Shown here one piece after another: positions 45,550 to 54,333 of a stretch of DNA of 64,000 bases. Made by a program: the position numbers and the translations under genes. A model generated the notes under the pieces. It saw nothing but the letters and a program-made list of their open reading frames with translations. It was not told where the DNA came from and ran no database searches. Each line of letters begins with the position of its first letter. The first letter of the stretch is position 1. This DNA comes from UBA2588 sp002339805 (GTDB taxonomy: Bacteria > Chloroflexota > Dehalococcoidia > Lucifugimonadales > UBA3495), in the NCBI GenBank assembly GCA_045562555.1, contig JBJKVO010000016.1, positions 124,001-188,000 on the forward strand. Reading direction: 5' to 3'.

Positions 45550-46338
45550 ATGCCAGGATTACCAGCCAATCTTGAACCGATAATAACAGGAGGGCAAAGC
45601 AATGTTTACAGAGCTCCTGACGGGGACTCCTTTATTGCCGTAAAAACCAACCAAATTGGGCGTCCTTCCTCCTCCGCTGCGTTCAACCGTGAGGTAGGAA
45701 TACTACAGCGAATCGCCTCCCATCCGAACATCATTAACGTAATTGATTCAGGAAAAATGGGCGACGTCTCGTATTACACAATGAGCTGGGTTGATCACTC
45801 GTTGGCAGACTACATAGGAAGGGCCGATTACATCAAACCGCAGTTGAGGCGCATATTCCAAGACATTTGCAGTGCAATTGCCCATATTCACAATCACGGG
45901 ATTCTGCATCTTGACATCAACCCTTCCAACATTTTATTGACCGAGGATTTAATCCCTGTTGTGATAGACTTCGGGCTCTCGAGGGAACTCGGTTCTCCTA
46001 GTCCTGCCTTTTCGCGTATTCCTCAAGGCACATACCGATATATGCCACCAGAGGTGTGGGCTAGTCACATTCCTAGTGCAGCGTCGGATATTTACTCAGT
46101 GGGAATGACCATATTTCATCTTTTAACTGGTAGCCTGCCCTTTGACGCTACTAGCATTCCTAACATTATGGAAGCGCACAAACATATTACACATCCTATG
46201 TTGCCGCTTAACAGCCAATGGGCAAGTCTTAACTATTGGTTTTCTAAATCCATCACAAGGAACCCCGTAGACAGGTTTTTCAACGTCAAAGAGTCAGCGA
46301 AGGAATTAGACCGTGCTCTAGGGACACTATTCGGTTAA
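45550..46338 (+). CDS. Hanks-type Ser/Thr protein kinase, catalytic domain only, non-RD
   Basis: A 262-residue kinase that is essentially only the catalytic domain, with no membrane or sensor part. It has a glycine-rich GGQSNVYRA (14-22), K32 in AVK, E48 in NREV, the catalytic loop HLDINPSN with D122 and N127, D140 in DFG, and PPE in place of APE. The residue before the catalytic Asp is Leu, not Arg, so it is a non-RD kinase that does not need the usual activation-loop phosphorylation. The start at 45550 is chosen for its GGAG 6 bases away; an ATG six bases earlier overlaps it. The stop overlaps the convergent nuclease gene by 4 bases. Confidence 0.85.
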   Translation: MPGLPANLEPIITGGQSNVYRAPDGDSFIAVKTNQIGRPSSSAAFNREVGILQRIASHPNIINVIDSGKMGDVSYYTMSWVDHSLADYIGRADYIKPQLRRIFQDICSAIAHIHNHGILHLDINPSNILLTEDLIPVVIDFGLSRELGSPSPAFSRIPQGTYRYMPPEVWASHIPSAASDIYSVGMTIFHLLTGSLPFDATSIPNIMEAHKHITHPMLPLNSQWASLNYWFSKSITRNPVDRFFNVKESAKELDRALGTLFG

Positions 46339-47105
46339 AAAGGTAGGCTAAACTGAGATTGGGTTTGTTGAATAAGGTCAGGAGTTCTCGCTGCGTTCGT
46401 TTCAGCGTAAGAACAGAATTTACATTCACTGTTAAAATTGGGAACCGTGTCACTGTTCAGCACATTCCACGCAGACAGGACTGCATTCTCTACCCATTTG
46501 TTATTTAATCTGTCGTGTACCAATCTCACGTCAAACAACAGATGACCACCAAACTCAGGCAGCGTCTTTTTAGCGTTAGCGTAAACTAACACCCCTTGAT
46601 TCGTTACTTCGAGGCCTTGTTTTGCTACTAGGTACTGATAAAATTCCAACTGCCTCCAGTAACCAGGATATACATTATTTACTGCAACATCATCTTTCTT
46701 GGAGGTGCTTTTGTAATCGACTACTATGTAAACATCATTTATCGTGTCGTACCATAGGTCATCAATTGCCCCGAATAAAATAAAATTAGTTGCTTGGTGC
46801 AAAAACCTGACTCCTTTGAAATTATAACGCCACGTTTCCAAGTCAGGACGCTCCACAGGTACAAGTCCTTCTCTCAAAGTATCCATGAGCGGGTGTGGCT
46901 TTTGCATTACTCGGTACTGGTCGAATTCCTTTTTGAAGAGTACATCTACCGCGGAATTAAGCAAGTAAGGCGGACCGGAAGGGCGTCCGATGCCTAGTTT
47001 TACATCCAAATAGAAACACCTGGAGCACTCTACAGATAAATCTATTTTTGTCCTGCTTAAAGGAAAAGGCTCTGGATTATTAGCTGTGTACAGTCGTTTT
47101 GCCAT
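46335..47105 (-). CDS. PD-(D/E)XK nuclease, RecB/Cas4-like, with a probable [4Fe-4S] cysteine set
   Basis: A 256-residue protein from the ATG at 47105 (AAGGAG 6 bases upstream). It carries the RecB-nuclease core: GAIDDL (Asp115), the catalytic VVDYKST with D130 and K132, and the QLEFYQY motif (Q152, Y156). Four cysteines bracket the core, C27-x2-C30 and C228-x2-C231, matching the iron-sulfur clamp of AddB/Cas4-type nucleases. No Cas gene, CRISPR array or helicase partner was found. It probably acts on DNA ends in repair, phage defence or an uncharacterised process. Confidence 0.8.
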   Translation of the reverse strand: MAKRLYTANNPEPFPLSRTKIDLSVECSRCFYLDVKLGIGRPSGPPYLLNSAVDVLFKKEFDQYRVMQKPHPLMDTLREGLVPVERPDLETWRYNFKGVRFLHQATNFILFGAIDDLWYDTINDVYIVVDYKSTSKKDDVAVNNVYPGYWRQLEFYQYLVAKQGLEVTNQGVLVYANAKKTLPEFGGHLLFDVRLVHDRLNNKWVENAVLSAWNVLNSDTVPNFNSECKFCSYAETNAARTPDLIQQTQSQFSLPF

Positions 47106-47116
47106 GTTTCTACTCC

Positions 47117-48037
47117 TTACACCCAAGCGTTGATAGAATCTGATGCTTCCTTGATGGCAATACTCGCCTTGTCTAAAGCGGGAGCCATACTGAAGAACCC
47201 GTGAACTACCCCATCATACCGTGTAACCGTGACTGGAATTCCGTTTTCTTTCAGTTTCTGTGCATAAGCTTCCCCTTCATCTCTTAAAGGGTCAAATTCA
47301 GCGGTGATGACCAAAGCTGGAGGAAGATTAGTTAAGTCAGGGGTCTTGATAGGGACTGCTAACGGGTTTTCACTCTCAGAGAGATCAGAAAGGTAATGAT
47401 CCCAAAACCACATCATTCCATTTCTTGTCAATGAGTAACCCTCTCCGTTGGCACGGTACGACTCGTTATCAAAATCATAGTCTGTGACTGGGTATACCAG
47501 GAGCTGGAATTTGATTGAAGGTCCATCATTGTCCCTGGCTAATATAGACATTACAGTTGCAAGATTCCCTCCAGCGCTATCCCCTCCTACAGCAATCCGA
47601 GTTACGTCACCACCATAAACATCGCCCTGTTTAGAAGCCCAATCCGTCACTGCGTAGCAGTCTTCCACAGGGCCTGGGAATTTGGTCTCGGGAGCCAATC
47701 TATAGTCAACCGACATAACCACACAATTAGATTCCACGCACAACCTTCTAGCTAGAGGGTCAGCAGTTTCTATGTTACCCAAAACCCAACCGCCCCCGTG
47801 AAACCAGACAAGAATGGGATGTGGACCGCTTCCAACTGGCTCGTAAACTCTTACAGGAATTGCAACCCCGCCAGCCTCAACAGATACTTCGGAAACCTTA
47901 CCTACTTCAGGACCCGGAGGAGCAGGTCTGGTTTTGCGCCATTCACGTGCTTCTTCTGGAGTCAGAGTTTCATTAGGAGGAATGTTAAGTCCTTCTAACA
48001 TGTCCAAAATATTTTTCATCTGTGGGTCTAACGGCAT
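47117..48037 (-). CDS. Alpha/beta hydrolase, hormone-sensitive-lipase (HSL) family
   Basis: A 306-residue esterase with the HSL marks: HGGGWVLG (oxyanion loop), the GDSAGGN nucleophile elbow, an Asp in EFDPLRDEGE and a catalytic His in VVHGFF. The N-terminal cap has the PEVGKVSEVSV region usual for the group. It cleaves esters or lactones; the substrate is unknown. GAGGTT precedes the ATG. Confidence 0.92.
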   Translation of the reverse strand: MPLDPQMKNILDMLEGLNIPPNETLTPEEAREWRKTRPAPPGPEVGKVSEVSVEAGGVAIPVRVYEPVGSGPHPILVWFHGGGWVLGNIETADPLARRLCVESNCVVMSVDYRLAPETKFPGPVEDCYAVTDWASKQGDVYGGDVTRIAVGGDSAGGNLATVMSILARDNDGPSIKFQLLVYPVTDYDFDNESYRANGEGYSLTRNGMMWFWDHYLSDLSESENPLAVPIKTPDLTNLPPALVITAEFDPLRDEGEAYAQKLKENGIPVTVTRYDGVVHGFFSMAPALDKASIAIKEASDSINAWV

Positions 48038-48117
48038 ATAAACCTCCTATCCAACCAAGGACAGCTTAACATAATACCTATTCTAGAAGTAAGGAGTAGT
48101 AGTCCTTGTATTCCTTA

Positions 48118-49168
48118 TTAATATTCGAGTATTGCCCTGCCGAAAATTTGTCCAGATTCTAGATCGTGACAAGCTTCGTTAATTTGTTCTAGTGAATATC
48201 TCTTTGTTATCATCTTGTCTAATGGAAATTTCCCTTCCTCGTACCACCTTAAGAATAATTCGAAGTCTCTTTCAGGGTATGTTGCACCTAAACTGCCTCT
48301 GTAGGTGCGTTGTCCTCTCACGAAAAGAGACGGGTCAATAGTGATCTTTTGGTTCGGGATTCCGATTAAAACAGCTGTTCCCCCGTGATTTTCTGCGCCC
48401 ATCGCTCCCCCTCGGACAGACGGAAGGATTTGCTCGTTAGTAGCTTTAACTCCTATGGCATCAAACGCATAATCAGCTCCACCTTTGGTAATATCTATCA
48501 CAGCATCAACGGGATCGGTGTTCAACGCGTTGACGACATGCGTAGCGCCGAATTCTTTTGCGAATTCTAGTTTTTTATCATCCAAGTCTACCGCGATTAC
48601 GGGATTTGCTTCTAAAATACTAGCCATTTGGATAGCCGAGAGTCCCACTCCTCCTACGCCATAAACCACGACAGAATCACCAGGTCGAACATTTGCCGTA
48701 TTCAAAACTGCGCCAGCTCCTGTGAGGATAGCGCATCCAACGATGCATGTCACATCGGTTGGATATTTTTTATCTATTGGTACGACGTATTGTTCATTCA
48801 CAAGAACGTCTTTCCCCCAAGTGTACACTTGGCCATTAACGGGTTCTTCACGATATGTTACTCCAGAAGCAACAGATGCAGGCCTTCCTCGGACAGGATT
48901 CCTAGGGACCCAAGTTACGATGACGTTATCCCCTTCTTTTACATGGTCCACATCTTTTCCGACGTGGGAAACAATACCAGTACCTTCATGACCCAGCATC
49001 CATGGTCTTGGGAGGTCAGGTTGGTGAATTTGATGAAGTTGAGAATGGCAAACCGCCGCTGGATATTAATTTGACAATAACTTGATCCGGTCTCGGGTCT
49101 GGTATTTCTATTTCGTCGACCACCAAGTCTTTTCCAATTTCTAGATTGATCGCTGCTACACTTTTCAT
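48118..49168 (-). pseudogene. Zn-dependent alcohol dehydrogenase, frameshifted near residue 38
   Basis: The gene begins normally at the ATG at 49168, with GGAGG upstream, and reads as far as LISSGG. At 49053-49054 one extra base (CC instead of C on the plus strand) shifts the frame. Removing it restores the family segment SGVCHSQLHQ and reading to MLGHEGTGI, where the other frame is open to a normal end at 48118. Intact parts include the NAD motif GVGGVGLS and the family C-terminus. The structural-zinc cysteines are absent by design, not through damage. It is a broken or mis-sequenced ADH. Confidence 0.85.
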
Positions 49169-49281
49169 ATGCGTCCTCCAACAAACTTTACAACATCCTA
49201 ATACTGCGATCTCGGTCCGTCAAACTGCCATTCGAGAACATGGTATTATCCTTCAAGTATTCAAATTAAAAGGATTCAGTA

Positions 49282-50571
49282 TTGTTCAAAAAATTGTATG
49301 CGTGGAACCCTAAATTTCCCTTTTACTACGGATGGGCAATCCTGGCAGCATCTTTTTTCTCAACCTTCGCCGCAACATCTGTCGCCCAAGTAGTCTTAGG
49401 GGGAGTCCAAGTTTTTATTTTGGCAAGATACAGGATGGACAGGAGACTGAATTCTCCCATAACCATAGCAATAGGGACGTGGCTATCAGGGTTTGTAAGC
49501 CCGATTGTTGGAACAATATGCGGACAAGTACGGGCTAGGCAGATGATGCCTATAGCTTTATTGGTTGTAGCCATATGTTATTTCGTTATTGGGGGTGTGC
49601 CTGCGTTTCTATCTTTCGGTGTAGCTTATATAGTTGCGCGAACTGTCACTCAGCCCATATTAATAAATGTCGTTCCTAGGACAGTCACTGTTAATTTCTT
49701 CCGGAGACGCAGAAACATCGCGCTGTCTTTAGTAACTATGTCCAGGCCAGTAGCTGGAGCATTTAATATTCATCTCATTTCTTACGTCACAAGACATTAC
49801 GGATGGAGGAATGCCTACCACATCTTGGGGGTGTTTAGCCTGGTATTAACCATTCCTTTGTTCTTTATAATGAGGAAAACCCCGGAAGAAATTGGATTGA
49901 GTCCTGACCAGGAATATCCCACTGACGGCGGTCCAGATTCTACATCAATATCTGCCCCGGAATACAGCTGGATGTTTAGTGACGCTGTTAAGACCAAATC
50001 ATTTTGGTTGCTGGCCGTAGTAACATCCTTGGTGACATTATCCTCGTCCAGTGTTCAATTCACCCTAGTTCCATATTATGTCGAAACCTTAGGACTCTCA
50101 AAAATTCAAGCTGCGTCCATCTTTAGCCTTGGCACGGTTCTGGCTTTATCCAATTTGCTATGGGCTATGTTAGCCGACAGGTTTAGCCCTCGGCGAATCT
50201 TGGTATGCAATTTGGTCGTAGCGGGGATTTTATTGATTGGGTTGATGAATATTACAAATAGTTGGGAAGCTTGGTTATTCGCCGTTTAATGGGGTGTTTT
50301 CTCTGGAGCCGCTGGCACGTTAGAACAAATGGTATTGGCACAATATTTTGGCAGAGGATCTTACGGAACTATCACGGGGGCTATCGGCCCTATGCAAATC
50401 ACCGCCTTGGGTTGCGGTCCAGCTCTCGGGGCTATCATCCATAGTATTACCGGTTCATATTATTTACTGTACGTAATGATTACTGTGACATATATCAGCT
50501 GTTCAGTGTTAGCTATTCTAGCCAGGCAGCCATCTTTACCAGTACATCACTTGCCAGAAAAACAGTCATGA
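49282..50571 (+). pseudogene. MFS transporter with an in-frame TAA (stop at codon 336)
   Basis: Starts at TTG (49282) after AAAGGA and reads a typical MFS protein with about 12 helices. The frame has a TAA at 50287-50289, immediately before the helix start WGVFSGAAGTLEQ. The same frame continues without shift to 50571 (GPALGAIIHSITGSYYLLY), giving a complete protein apart from the stop. The stop is TAA, so selenocysteine is ruled out; the options are inactivation or sequencing error. Transport substrate unknown. Confidence 0.82.
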
Positions 50572-52325
50572 CTCCAAATTAGCTGTCGTTCCATCGTCGG
50601 CCTCTCTCCAGGGGGGGGCGTATATTCTTGCATGAAATAAAGATCAAAGGTTTCCAACGAATTTGCTCCGGAGATCCCACCACCGTACCATTCTCTACAT
50701 AGATACTTGCCGTAGTAAATTCTTTGATCCATTTGTCTTTCTTTCTTTATATTTACTAAATATTTACGCCATCGATTGTTATCGTAAGTTTCAGCCACAT
50801 GGCTGGGTTTTTCCCAGTCTATTACCTTGCCTGTACGAACATCAACTTGGGAACCATCACTGAGAGTTCCAGGAGCAACTAACCAGCCATCAGTTCTTAT
50901 CGGGTGAGGCGCAAACATACTCCATTTTTGACCTATTCTCGTAGCAGAACCAACATGAGATATTAAAGCAGGCTTATCAAAATCCAACTGACGAACATTT
51001 CCAATATTCCAATACACAACAAATACAATAAGACACGCACTCACAAGACTGAGCAGTAATCCTAGTTTTACCCGATAATTGTTATAGCGCATCATAGAGG
51101 TGACTCTGGAGTAACTGCTTCGGTGAGACGAGATATGAGAGTATAAAAGATCCCCCCCCTTTTTTAACACGCGGATCCGTAATACCGGAACCAACCACGA
51201 AAAATAATAGCTCTGACCGACAGCATAAACAACCGCATCCCATTTTGTGAGTAAACCTTTATTATTTCTGCGGATAACCCACGTGTTATTCTCTTCAAAA
51301 ATTGCGTTGATCTGAGTGTCTGATTGAGCTTCTTTTATAGGAGTTGCATCCAAGAACAAGAAGGTTTTAAACATTAGCACCGTTTTGATGCAAAAATCAC
51401 AACCTCCATCGTAGTACATAATAAAAGGTTCTCTGCCGCGCTTCCGTCTTCTTTCCAAGTAGTCCCAGAACCCCCCAGGAGTTAACGCCAACCAGGAAAC
51501 AATAGACACGTATGGGAAATACCCGATGTTTAAGGTGAGAGCTATGCCAATATGGAACATTACAAAAAACATAATGACTATGGCTCTCATTTGTTGAGTC
51601 CAAAACGGTATGAGCAATAGTACAGGCCCAATCACCTGAAACATATGAATAGTCATTGTTAAAAATTGCGTTAGGCCCAGAAAATTCCTCAAAACCTTGC
51701 CCAGATGAGTAACAAACATGTCTGCGTGCAATGCGTAATATAAGGCTGTGTGGTCTAGTATCCAAACAGGATCCAGTTTGTTTAGCCAGTTAAACACGTA
51801 AACGCATATGACTTGAATGATCAGACCAGCGGAGGCTACGCTGCTAATCTGATTAGGGATATCATAACTCGAAGTGTTCAGCGCTCTGTCCACAGAATAC
51901 CTAGCTCCAAGGGGAAGAAATATGGACCACATCAAAAGCACACTCAGCAAAGAATCCCCGCCAGTTATGATCAAAGGGTTCCTAGAATGGAGTGAAATAA
52001 TGAGGAGCCAGGCCACCACAGTCACAAACCTTGTTTTAAACCCTATGATCAGAGCAAATCCTATGACAATTTGCAAAAGCATAAGGGCTAGAATAAATGG
52101 TGTGCTCCCGCCTAGGAAGTATGCCGAAATACCGAATTCTGACAATAAGTTAGATGCTGGATCTATCAATATGTGTCTAGGCAGTACTCCTTGGTCTGTG
52201 TAATGCGCTTTCAAGTCACCTAACCGGAGAATCGTGTCTATAACTACCAGAAAGCCTAATGAAATCCGGAATAATGCCAAAGATCTTAAATCTAAGCCAA
52301 ATATTCGATTTAGATAGGAATACAT
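50547..52325 (-). CDS. HTTM (vitamin-K-carboxylase-like) membrane protein fused to a DCC thiol-oxidoreductase domain
   Basis: A 592-residue fusion. The N-terminal half (about 1-290) is an HTTM domain with several membrane helices (LALFRISLGFLVVIDTILRLGD, LMLLQIVIGFALIIGFKTR). It is followed by a DCC/DUF393 domain with YYDGGCDFC (about 316-324), and a soluble C-terminal part (about 430-592). DCC proteins are putative thiol-disulfide oxidoreductases. HTTM is related to gamma-glutamyl carboxylase, and the fusion suggests redox-coupled membrane chemistry. It is not adjacent to any partner gene. Confidence 0.8.
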   Translation of the reverse strand: MYSYLNRIFGLDLRSLALFRISLGFLVVIDTILRLGDLKAHYTDQGVLPRHILIDPASNLLSEFGISAYFLGGSTPFILALMLLQIVIGFALIIGFKTRFVTVVAWLLIISLHSRNPLIITGGDSLLSVLLMWSIFLPLGARYSVDRALNTSSYDIPNQISSVASAGLIIQVICVYVFNWLNKLDPVWILDHTALYYALHADMFVTHLGKVLRNFLGLTQFLTMTIHMFQVIGPVLLLIPFWTQQMRAIVIMFFVMFHIGIALTLNIGYFPYVSIVSWLALTPGGFWDYLERRRKRGREPFIMYYDGGCDFCIKTVLMFKTFLFLDATPIKEAQSDTQINAIFEENNTWVIRRNNKGLLTKWDAVVYAVGQSYYFSWLVPVLRIRVLKKGGDLLYSHISSHRSSYSRVTSMMRYNNYRVKLGLLLSLVSACLIVFVVYWNIGNVRQLDFDKPALISHVGSATRIGQKWSMFAPHPIRTDGWLVAPGTLSDGSQVDVRTGKVIDWEKPSHVAETYDNNRWRKYLVNIKKERQMDQRIYYGKYLCREWYGGGISGANSLETFDLYFMQEYTPPPGERPTMERQLIWSHDCFSGK

Positions 52326-52429
52326 TTTAGCCTATGTCCCTTCATTTGTGTGCCTCAAGCATATTTACAGATACCCATATTTATGTGATATTACGCAAAC
52401 AATTATAAACCATATATAGGGGGATTACA

Positions 52430-54070
52430 GTGGACGGGAAAGCAAAAGTAGCTGATATACTGAAACAGGAAGGAGTAGAATTTGTTTTCTGCTTCCCCAA
52501 CAACGTCTTGATAGATGCTGTGGCTGAAGCTGGCATCAGACCTATTATTTCCAGAGTTGAAAGAACCGCGATTAATATGGCAGATGGATACACCCGCATA
52601 AAAAATGGTAACAAGAATGGAGTATGCATCTTTCAAGCTGGACCTGGAATAGAAAACGCCTTTTCAGGAGTGGCACAAGCCTATTCAGACTCCACGCCGA
52701 TCCTCATCCTGCCCGGTCATCAAGGAAATGGTCGCGTGGGAATGACAAGCGATTTCAATGCATCTTCCAATTATCAACACATAACTAAGTGGTCCGACTT
52801 TGTGAATTCCCAAGAGCGAATCACAGAAATGATGAGAAGGGCCTATACTAACCTGCGTATCGGGAGGCCCCAGCCGGTTCTTCTAGAAATGCCGAATGAT
52901 GTTATGAATAGCGCCTATGATGAGTTAAACCCCTCCTATAACCCTGTAATCCCCAGAAAAAGTTCAGGAGACCCTAAAGATATTGAAAAAGTTGCTCGAT
53001 TACTCGTAGAGGCTGAACGCCCGGTGATCTACGCTGGTCAAGGAGTATTGTACGCAGAAGCCTCTGAAGAATTGGTTGCCCTCTCAGAATCATTGGGTAT
53101 TCCTGTATTGACCACAACCCTTGGTAAGAGCGCTTTCCCTGAGAATCACCCGCTGTCTCTCGGAACAGGAGGTAACACCTGTACAAAAATGGTTGGAGAA
53201 TTCCTGAAAGACGCCGATGTAGTATTCGGAATAGGTACAAGCTTTCAGAAAACATTAGCCTCTGCCCCTGTTGCTTCTGGGAAAACCATTATACAGTCAA
53301 CTATTGATGACAAGGATATAAATGGTGAATACGAAGTTAGCGAGATAATCATAGGAGATTCCAAATTAGTCTTGCAGCAACTCCTTGAAGTTATTCAAGA
53401 ATTGAACATTACAGGTGACACAGAACAAAAATATCAGACAATTGAGAAAATCCAAAGACTTAGAAATGAATTTCTGGCTGAGTGGGAGCCTCGATTAACC
53501 TCTAATAGTACTCCAATCAGCCCTTATAGAGTCGTTTGGGAACTCGAGAATAACCTGGACAAAGCAAATTCCATCGTAACACACGATTCTGGAAACCCAC
53601 GGGACCAAATAGTGCCTTTCTATACGGCGACTGTTCCACGGGGTTATTTGGGGTGGGGAAATTCAACACCGCTAGGAGCAGGTTTTGGATTAGCAATGGG
53701 AGCCAAATTAGCAGAACCTTCTAAGACCGTAGTCAATCTGATGGGGGACACAGCTGTCGGAATGATGGGAACGGACTTCGAAACGGCGGTTCGTGAAGAA
53801 ATTGGAACTATCACGGTGATTATCAACAACGGTGCGATGGGGGGCTATGAGAAACACATGCCTATCGCCATCGAAAAATACAATTCAAAATACACTACAG
53901 GCAATTATGCAGAGATGGCAACAAGCCTAGGTGCTCACGCAGAAAGGATCACTGACCCGGCAGAGATTGCAGATAGTATCAAGCGTGCGGTCACAATTTC
54001 CCAAGACAATCAACCTGTGGTGCTGGAATTTTTGACTAGAGAAGAACCAATACTTTCAAATTACTATTAG
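52430..54070 (+). CDS. Thiamine-diphosphate-dependent enzyme, 2-oxoacid decarboxylase type (paralog 2)
   Basis: A 546-residue ThDP protein beginning at GTG. The Pyr domain has SRVERTAINMADGYTR with the conserved Glu (about 44-46), the middle domain spans about 180-330, and the PP domain has GDTAVGMMGTDFE...NNG (metal motif about 437-468). The sequence is clearly diverged from paralogs 1 and 3. A ferredoxin gene follows 10 bases downstream, so electrons may enter or leave through it. The substrate is unknown. Confidence 0.88.
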   Translation: MDGKAKVADILKQEGVEFVFCFPNNVLIDAVAEAGIRPIISRVERTAINMADGYTRIKNGNKNGVCIFQAGPGIENAFSGVAQAYSDSTPILILPGHQGNGRVGMTSDFNASSNYQHITKWSDFVNSQERITEMMRRAYTNLRIGRPQPVLLEMPNDVMNSAYDELNPSYNPVIPRKSSGDPKDIEKVARLLVEAERPVIYAGQGVLYAEASEELVALSESLGIPVLTTTLGKSAFPENHPLSLGTGGNTCTKMVGEFLKDADVVFGIGTSFQKTLASAPVASGKTIIQSTIDDKDINGEYEVSEIIIGDSKLVLQQLLEVIQELNITGDTEQKYQTIEKIQRLRNEFLAEWEPRLTSNSTPISPYRVVWELENNLDKANSIVTHDSGNPRDQIVPFYTATVPRGYLGWGNSTPLGAGFGLAMGAKLAEPSKTVVNLMGDTAVGMMGTDFETAVREEIGTITVIINNGAMGGYEKHMPIAIEKYNSKYTTGNYAEMATSLGAHAERITDPAEIADSIKRAVTISQDNQPVVLEFLTREEPILSNYY

Positions 54071-54080
54071 GACGGTTAAT

Positions 54081-54320
54081 ATGGCATTCGTAATCACCGA
54101 ACCATGTGTGGGAGTCAAAGACGCTAGTTGCGTAGATGTATGTCCTGTTTCATGCATAAAAACTAATGAAGATTCAGACCAATATTATATAGATCCAGCA
54201 ACGTGCACTAACTGTAATTATTGCGAGCCCGTATGCCCCGTGAGTGCTATTTTTGATGGATTTAGCGTACCTGCTCAGTACGATTCATACATTCTCAAAA
54301 ACAAACAGTTTTTTTCATGA
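54081..54320 (+). CDS. Ferredoxin, two-cluster (FdxA/7Fe-type)
   Basis: A 79-residue ferredoxin with C9-x7-C17-x3-C21-x3-C25 and C42-x2-C45-x2-C48-x3-C52, the pattern of a bacterial 7Fe or 2[4Fe-4S] ferredoxin. The extra spacing between Cys9 and Cys17 is typical of the 3Fe site in FdxA-like proteins. It is in the same short unit as the ThDP enzyme directly upstream. Confidence 0.92.
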   Translation: MAFVITEPCVGVKDASCVDVCPVSCIKTNEDSDQYYIDPATCTNCNYCEPVCPVSAIFDGFSVPAQYDSYILKNKQFFS

Positions 54321-54333
54321 ACAAAGTGTTTGT

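Noticed and set aside
46335..47105. Calling the nuclease Cas4
   Set aside because: The core fits RecB/Cas4, but no cas gene or CRISPR array is nearby, and the cysteine spacing (two plus two) differs from the usual one-plus-three Cas4 pattern.
49038..49060. TGA in the shifted ADH frame as a second selenocysteine site
   Set aside because: The TGA belongs to the wrong frame created by the extra base. Restoring the frame gives an ordinary Cys motif (VCHS).
50287..50289. Recoding of the MFS stop as selenocysteine or pyrrolysine
   Set aside because: The codon is TAA; selenocysteine uses TGA and pyrrolysine TAG. No hairpin was seen nearby.
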